A stretch of 64,000 nucleotides of DNA. Origin: JACPVF01 sp964502095 (GTDB lineage Bacteria > Chloroflexota > Anaerolineae > Anaerolineales > Villigracilaceae). The stretch is from NCBI GenBank assembly GCA_964502095.1, contig CAZCUF010000005.1:124001-188000 (forward strand), given 5' to 3'. Within the stretch, counting starts at the first letter, position 1, and each line of letters opens with the position of its first letter. The notes below the pieces were generated by a model that did not search any database, was not told the origin of the DNA, and saw only the letters and a list, made by a program, of their open reading frames with translations. A program made the translations under genes and the position numbers. Shown piece by piece: positions 59,920 to 64,000 of the stretch.

Positions 59920-61257
59920 CTAAATGGAGATCAGAGCGGGTTGCCTGACCAGACTGGCCTGCATCGACCACGGGCCGGTCCAAGTGACGGTAACAGGGAG
60001 GAGTTTGCCCTTGAGTTCATCGTCCGATTCAACGAAGACCAGTTTGTTGGTCGGTGTGCGGCCTTTCCAGCGGTCTTTGACCTTTTCCTCGAAAAGGACT
60101 TCCACGGTTTGCCCCAAATAGCGAGCGTTGATTTCAGCCACGATCGCTTCCTGTAATTCTTCCAACATGCGGAAGCGGCGCATCTTTTCCTCTTCACTGA
60201 CGTTATCGTCCATGCGACGCGAGGCAACGGTGCCTTCGCGGGTGGAGTAACGCGCCAAATGAGCGACATCCAGTTTGAGGTCCGATAAGACGCGGTACGT
60301 TTGCATGAATTGTTCTTCGGTCTCGCCGGGAAAGCCGACGATGATATCGGTCGCAATGGAGCAACCCGGAATGTGTTTGCGGATCTTTGCCACGAGGTCG
60401 CGATAATTTTGTTGTGTGTAGCCGCGTTTCATATTGCCGAGCACTTCATCGTCACCAGCCTGGATCGGCAGTTCGATATGCGGCATGACGCGCGGCAGTT
60501 CAGCGATGGCCTCGATCAGATCGCCGCCGAAATAATTCGGATGCGAGGTAAGGAAGCGGATGCGTTCGATTCCCTCGACCTCATGGATGATGCGCAAAAG
60601 CCCCGCGAGATTCGGCCCGTCCGGAACATCTTTGCCGTAACGATCCACGATCTGACCGAGGAGTGTGATTTCTTTTACGCCCTGTTTGGCGAGCGAGCGA
60701 ACTTCAGCGACAATATCGCCAACAAGACGGGATCGCTCGACGCCGCGCCGGTAGGGGATGATGCAAAAGGTGCAGGCATGCGAACAGCCATATACGACGG
60801 GCACATGCGCGCTGACGAGTTTGCCCCGCTCGGCCTGCGGCAGGATCAGTTCTTCATCCATCATCAGGAAGCGGCGCGTGGTTTCGGCGTCTTCGAGCGA
60901 GTGAATTTCGCCCTGCGTCAGGAACGAGATCAATGGCCCAGGGTCGGAAGGAGGCGAGAACACATCCACGTACGGAAGCTTTGCGCGCAGTTTTTCCGCG
61001 CCGCGCACGCCAACCAGACAGCCCATGAGATTGATAACCAGCTTGGGATTCCGGTCTTTGAGCGGTTTGAACGAGCTTAAACGCCCAATGGCCTTGTCTT
61101 CAGCAGATTGACGCACAACGCAGGTGTTTAAAACGATAACGTCGGCTTCCTCAGCCTTATCGGTGAAACTGTATCCCAAATGCTCCAGCGACGAACCGAC
61201 TCGCTGTGAGTCGGCCACGTTCATCTGACAGCCTTCGGTCCAGATGTGATATTTCAT
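59920..61257 (-). CDS. miaB: tRNA-2-methylthio-N6-dimethylallyladenosine synthase
   Basis: This 445-aa methylthiotransferase has the UPF0004 domain with three cluster Cys (10, 46, 80; EGCQMN, NTCVVRQ, LMGCLVG). The radical SAM core binds its cluster through Cys158, Cys162 and Cys165 (CSHACTFC). The C-terminal TRAM domain includes RTPTNKLVFVES and KGKLLPVTVT. It adds a methylthio group to i6A37 of tRNAs reading UNN codons. TATAAT on the minus strand (61273-61268), preceded by TGG, lies 10 nt from the ATG, so the mRNA may be nearly leaderless. Confidence 0.92.
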   Translation of the reverse strand: MKYHIWTEGCQMNVADSQRVGSSLEHLGYSFTDKAEEADVIVLNTCVVRQSAEDKAIGRLSSFKPLKDRNPKLVINLMGCLVGVRGAEKLRAKLPYVDVFSPPSDPGPLISFLTQGEIHSLEDAETTRRFLMMDEELILPQAERGKLVSAHVPVVYGCSHACTFCIIPYRRGVERSRLVGDIVAEVRSLAKQGVKEITLLGQIVDRYGKDVPDGPNLAGLLRIIHEVEGIERIRFLTSHPNYFGGDLIEAIAELPRVMPHIELPIQAGDDEVLGNMKRGYTQQNYRDLVAKIRKHIPGCSIATDIIVGFPGETEEQFMQTYRVLSDLKLDVAHLARYSTREGTVASRRMDDNVSEEEKMRRFRMLEELQEAIVAEINARYLGQTVEVLFEEKVKDRWKGRTPTNKLVFVESDDELKGKLLPVTVTWTGPWSMQASLVRQPALISI

Positions 61258-61365
61258 AGTGGGCGAAATTATACCAACATTGTGAAAGATGGATGATGGC
61301 AGGCGGGAATCTGCGCTTTGGGGTCAACCGTCCGTTGCCCGACTTATGGTAAAATCCTCCCGCCT

Positions 61366-61450
61366 GGAGGGATGGCCGAGCGGCTGAAGGCGCATGTCTT
61401 GAAAACATGTTTGGGTCACACCAACGTGGGTTCGAATCCCACTCCCTCCG
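61366..61450 (+). tRNA. tRNA-Ser (anticodon TGA)
   Basis: This is a class II tRNA with acceptor GGAGGGA/TCCCTCC and discriminator G. The anticodon stem is CATGT/ACATG with loop CTTGAAA, giving UGA, which reads UCA. It has a long variable arm and T-arm GGTTCGAATCC. An extended -10 (TGG-TAAAAT at 61347-61355) lies just upstream. CCA is not encoded. Confidence 0.95.
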
Positions 61451-61491
61451 CCTTTGGTTATGGGCCCGAACTTTCACATCGATAGAATCCT

Positions 61492-61581
61492 GGGGAGGTG
61501 CCAGAGTGGCTGAATGGGCTCGCCTGCTAAGTGAGTGCCGGGGTAACTCGGTCGCGGGTTCGAATCCCGCCCTCCCCGCCA
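61492..61581 (+). tRNA. tRNA-Ser (anticodon GCT)
   Basis: The acceptor GGGGAGG/CCTCCCC, anticodon stem CTCGC/GTGAG with loop CTGCTAA (GCU, reading AGC) and long variable arm (TGCCGGGGTAACTCGGT) define serine. Discriminator G at 61578 is followed by CCA at 61579-61581, so CCA is encoded here, unlike in the other tRNAs of the window. The 3' half of this gene is copied three more times downstream. Confidence 0.95.
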
Positions 61582-61892
61582 CATGAGGAACGCGTTCGGT
61601 CAAGCGCGTTCTTTTATTTTCGGTCGCGGGCCCTCATTGAGAGGATGATATTCGAATCCCGCCCTCCCCGCCACATGAGGAACGCGTTCGGTCAGGCGCG
61701 TTCTTTTATTTTCGGTCGCGGGCCCTCATTGAGAGGATGATATTCGAATCCCGCCCTCCCCGCCACATGAGGAACGCGTTCGGTCAGGCGCGTTCTTTTA
61801 TTTTCGGTCGCGGGCCCTCATTGAGAGGATGATATTCGAATCCCGCCCTCCCCGCCACATGAGGAACGCGTTCGGTCAGGCGCGTTCTTTTA
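61559..61892 (+). repeat. 92-bp tandem array of tRNA-Ser 3' end plus terminator
   Basis: TTCGAATCCCGCCCTCCCCG begins at 61559 (in the tRNA), 61651, 61743 and 61835, an exact 92-bp period. Each unit carries the tRNA T-loop/acceptor 3' strand with CCA and a terminator hairpin (GAACGCG / CGCGTTC then TTTTATTT). The first three units also carry a further TCGGTCGCGGG piece copied from the tRNA, then a 20-nt unrelated segment. The units are almost identical; one base differs in the first. The last unit is cut after the terminator, where the small GNAT gene ends. Confidence 0.92.
61586..61619 (+). terminator. Intrinsic terminator of tRNA-Ser, repeated four times
   Basis: GAACGCG and CGCGTTC form a 7-bp stem, followed by TTTTATTTT. 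The same hairpin recurs 92, 184 and 276 bp downstream within the tandem array. Confidence 0.75.
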
Positions 61893-62183
61893 TTTATCCT
61901 GAAGTTCGGCGAACTCAGGATGCCGCTGAAGATACCGATCCACGAACCAGCAGGTGGACAAGATTTTGAACTTATTTTCGCGCGCATATTCCAAACCGGC
62001 GCGTACGAGGCGATTTCCCAACCCGCGCCCCTCGATGGCCGATGGAACACCCGTATGCGTGAATAGAATCTTTTCACCGAGGCGGCGATAACTTAGCACA
62101 GCCACATGGCCTTCGATTTGAATCTCGAAGCGGTGGCTTTCGATATTATGAATCACTTGAACTTCCTGTAAATCCGCGGTCAT
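61890..62183 (-). CDS. Small GNAT-like acetyltransferase (NATD1/YjdJ type)
   Basis: This 97-aa protein contains the single-domain Gcn5-like pattern of the NATD1 group: VAVLSYRRLGEKILFTHTGVP, GRGLGNRLVRAGLEYARENKFKI (quoted in part), and a C-terminal CWFVDRYLQRHPEF with the conserved Cys and HPE. The family binds acetyl-CoA; substrates are unknown. The start ATG lies 3 bp after the ureohydrolase stop, so the two are co-transcribed. The stop codon falls at the end of the last tandem-repeat unit. Confidence 0.85.
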   Translation of the reverse strand: MTADLQEVQVIHNIESHRFEIQIEGHVAVLSYRRLGEKILFTHTGVPSAIEGRGLGNRLVRAGLEYARENKFKILSTCWFVDRYLQRHPEFAELQDK

Positions 62184-62186
62184 GGA

Positions 62187-63089
62187 TTAACCTGCCTTCT
62201 TTCCGCGCGCGATGACCGCGATGAATTCCATGATAACTTTCAACGCCGCGAAGACCGTCGCTTCCGAAGGATCGAGCGGCGGCGCGACCTCGACCACATC
62301 CAAACCAACCAACGGCAGACCGCGTAAAGATTGAATCAGCGTGATCACTTCGCGCGAAGTCAACCCGCCTGAATCGGGAATGCCTGTGCCGGGTGCGAAA
62401 GCCGGGTCGAGGCAATCAATATCCAGCGAAATATGGACGGCGTCACAGCGGCTCAGCTTACGATGGATACTAGCGGCGATATGACTCATGCCGCGCCCAG
62501 CCACTTGCGCGGCGGTATAAATATTCAGCCCGCCGTTTTCGATCAGATCAATTTCCTGATCTTCCCACGACCGCAAGCCGACGAGACACACATCCTTTGG
62601 TTGGATTCCGAATTCAAGTCCGCGGCGCAGAACGCAGGCATGCGAAAGGCGCGAACCGTTGAATTCATCGCACAGATCGGGATGCGCATCCACCCACAAC
62701 ACACCGAGCCGTTTATCCGCGTAGCGTTCGCGCTGACCCTGAAAGATTGGAATGGTCACTGAATGATCGCCGCCCAGCAGAATTGGAATGTTTGGCAGGG
62801 AGGCAACTTTGTGACGAACAAGGTCGAAATCGGATTCCGGATTGGCGATGACGATATCGCCCAGATCCGCGATGCGCATCGAACTCAGCCGGGTCCTGTC
62901 CTCACTAAACGGAGTCAGATGCCCCGACCAGAATCGCATGCGCGCCGGCCCGAGCGCCGCGCCTTTGCGGGCGCTGGCGAGTCTGTCGAACGGGAGGCCG
63001 AGGATGGAGAAATCAGCCTCAGCCGGGGAAAGGCCTGGGCGGGCGAGATCAGCCCAAAGTCCGTGTGTGGCGGCGGGATCGTTTGTCAA
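62187..63089 (-). CDS. Arginase/agmatinase-family ureohydrolase
   Basis: This 300-aa binuclear Mn2+ enzyme has the three family signatures: GGDHSVT, WVDAHPDLCD and SLDIDCLDPAFAPGTG. These hold the metal-binding His and Asp residues. Agmatinase is the likeliest specificity from the final motif and overall layout, but arginase, formimidoylglutamase or guanidinobutyrase activity cannot be excluded. It is followed by the small GNAT and is divergent from the KamA-type gene, hinting at basic amino-acid or polyamine metabolism. Confidence 0.88.
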   Translation of the reverse strand: MTNDPAATHGLWADLARPGLSPAEADFSILGLPFDRLASARKGAALGPARMRFWSGHLTPFSEDRTRLSSMRIADLGDIVIANPESDFDLVRHKVASLPNIPILLGGDHSVTIPIFQGQRERYADKRLGVLWVDAHPDLCDEFNGSRLSHACVLRRGLEFGIQPKDVCLVGLRSWEDQEIDLIENGGLNIYTAAQVAGRGMSHIAASIHRKLSRCDAVHISLDIDCLDPAFAPGTGIPDSGGLTSREVITLIQSLRGLPLVGLDVVEVAPPLDPSEATVFAALKVIMEFIAVIARGKKAG

Positions 63090-63214
63090 AATGTCCTCCG
63101 AAAAGCGGGCGGTTGAAACTCCCAGAAAATAAGCGGATAACGCCTGATTGTGCGGGTTATTGTACTCAAAACGGGCATTTTTGCACGAATGTTCACAATC
63201 ACCTTAATTTATCA

Positions 63215-63243
63215 TTGACCCTGTTTTTGTTTCCTCTTACAAT
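63215..63243 (+). promoter_or_regulatory. Predicted promoter of the aminomutase gene
   Basis: TTGACC (63215-63220), a 17-bp spacer, and TACAAT (63238-63243). The start would lie about 140 nt before the ATG. The remaining leader (63250-63389) contains a CATGATATG/CGCATGATT-like repeat but no recognised RNA element. Confidence 0.65.
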
Positions 63244-63389
63244 ACCCTGCATGATATGCGCGCGAACTTGTCCCCTTTTTGCGGGATTTTTCCGGCCCGA
63301 TCATGACCCTCCGCATGATTTGAATTCCATCTGCCCTTTTTCGTTATCGAATATTAACCGTATCTGTCCTTAGCCTCGGAGGAAAAAAC

Positions 63390-64000
63390 ATGCCTACCCC
63401 AATCGTTTCCAGACGTGCGCCAATCTACGCCGACATTCCAGATGAAAAATGGAATGACTGGCGCTGGCAATTAAGCCACCGCTTAAACACGGTGGAAGAG
63501 ATCGAAAAAGTTTTAAAATTGACCGATAGCGAGCGCAAGGCGCTTCAGACCAGCGGGTTATTCCGCGTGGACATTACGCCGTATTTCATCTCGCTGGTCG
63601 ACCCGGAGGATGTGAACGATCCGGTTCGGTGGCAGATCATCCCGCGTTCGGAAGAGCTACAGGCCTTTACCGCCATGATGGAAGACTCGCTGGCCGAAGA
63701 CCGCCACTCTCCCGTGCCGGGGCTGGTCCATCGCTATCCGGACAGAGTCCTCATGCTCGTAACGACTCAATGCGCGTCCTATTGCCGCTATTGCACGCGC
63801 TCGCGCATCGTGGGCGATCCCGCTCAAACATTCTCGCGGCATGAATTCGAAATGCAGATCGAATACCTTAAGCACACGCCGCAAGTGCGCGATGTACTGC
63901 TCTCCGGCGGCGATCCGCTGGTGCTTGCGCCGAAGATTCTCGAAGAGATTCTCACGCGCCTGCGCGAAATTCCGCATATCGAGATCATACGCATCGGTTC
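63390..64000 (+). CDS. kamA: Lysine 2,3-aminomutase family (KamA) protein, 5' part
   Basis: The gene runs off the right edge; about 203 codons are visible. GGAGG precedes the ATG. WNDWRWQLSHRLNTVEEI is the typical KamA N-terminus. TTQCASYCRYCTRSR contains the radical SAM CxxxCxxC cluster, and VLLSGGDPLVLAP the following SAM-contact motif. The PLP-binding Lys lies beyond the window. Members move the amino group of lysine, glutamate or arginine from C2 to C3. The substrate is not decided by the visible part. Confidence 0.9.
   Translation, partial: MPTPIVSRRAPIYADIPDEKWNDWRWQLSHRLNTVEEIEKVLKLTDSERKALQTSGLFRVDITPYFISLVDPEDVNDPVRWQIIPRSEELQAFTAMMEDSLAEDRHSPVPGLVHRYPDRVLMLVTTQCASYCRYCTRSRIVGDPAQTFSRHEFEMQIEYLKHTPQVRDVLLSGGDPLVLAPKILEEILTRLREIPHIEIIRIG

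Noticed and set aside
61157..61603. Minus-strand frame across the two tRNA-Ser genes
   Set aside because: It translates tRNA genes in antisense, a frequent spurious annotation.
61559..61892. Possible CRISPR array or tmRNA at the tandem repeat
   Set aside because: The whole 92-bp unit repeats without variable spacers, and no tag-peptide frame or cas gene is present. The units are copies of a tRNA 3' end and terminator.

Overview
The window looks like a chromosomal segment of a Chloroflexota bacterium, probably Anaerolineae-like. The assignment is inferred from gene style only: moderately GC-rich coding DNA, many lipoproteins with Thr/Pro/Ala-rich linkers after the lipobox Cys, a greatly enlarged SecA without a zinc tail, a small Flp-type pilin, and a bacterial HerA/NurA pair. 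No rRNA, phage module, CRISPR array or intact transposase was seen.

Layout. 1-13.8 kb: the end of an AAC(3)-like acetyltransferase, a LipM-like octanoyl/lipoyl transferase, a phosphonate/phosphite-type ABC transporter (two PhnD-like lipoproteins, PhnC, and a fused double PhnE), a YdcF-like protein, an HD hydrolase, unknown genes, and gyrA. 13.8-22.7 kb: rpoC with its own promoter and leader, two tRNA-Ala genes, a T-box riboswitch and leuS, and a SIMPL-domain lipoprotein. 22.8-29.6 kb: the most unusual region. It holds a five-gene operon that starts with nurA and ends with herA, with a VOC protein, a predicted barrel protein and a polytopic membrane protein between them. An AT-rich overlapping three-gene cassette follows, encoding a zinc-ribbon protein, a winged-helix/nuclease-like protein and a small protein. 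29.6-41.8 kb: prs, a DUF606-type membrane protein, a methyltransferase, polX, an AAC(6')-like GNAT, a PEBP lipoprotein, a NUDIX hydrolase, two tandem DarA-like proteins, a beta-propeller lipoprotein, panC, a 64-aa protein, ssb with an overlapping leader peptide, pepF, ychF and tRNA-Leu. 41.8-59.9 kb: glgC, a Mn2+ (yybP-ykoY) riboswitch and its P-type ATPase, a palindromic repeat element, dnaE, secA, an adenosine deaminase, acnA, a PlsC-like acyltransferase and a Flp pilin. 59.9-64 kb: miaB, two tRNA-Ser genes, a 92-bp tandem array of the tRNA-Ser 3' end plus terminator, a small GNAT, a ureohydrolase, and the start of a KamA-type aminomutase.

Functional links. Replication, transcription and translation genes are common (gyrA, rpoC, dnaE, ssb, polX, leuS, miaB, ychF, secA). 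Two RNA switches are clear: the leuS T-box, with a CUC Leu specifier, and the Mn2+ riboswitch with a terminator before the P-type ATPase. The best candidates for undescribed biology are the nurA-herA operon with its 26-bp operator-like palindrome and adjoining cassette, the tRNA-Ser repeat array, and the Lys/Ala-rich tails on both GyrA and LeuRS.
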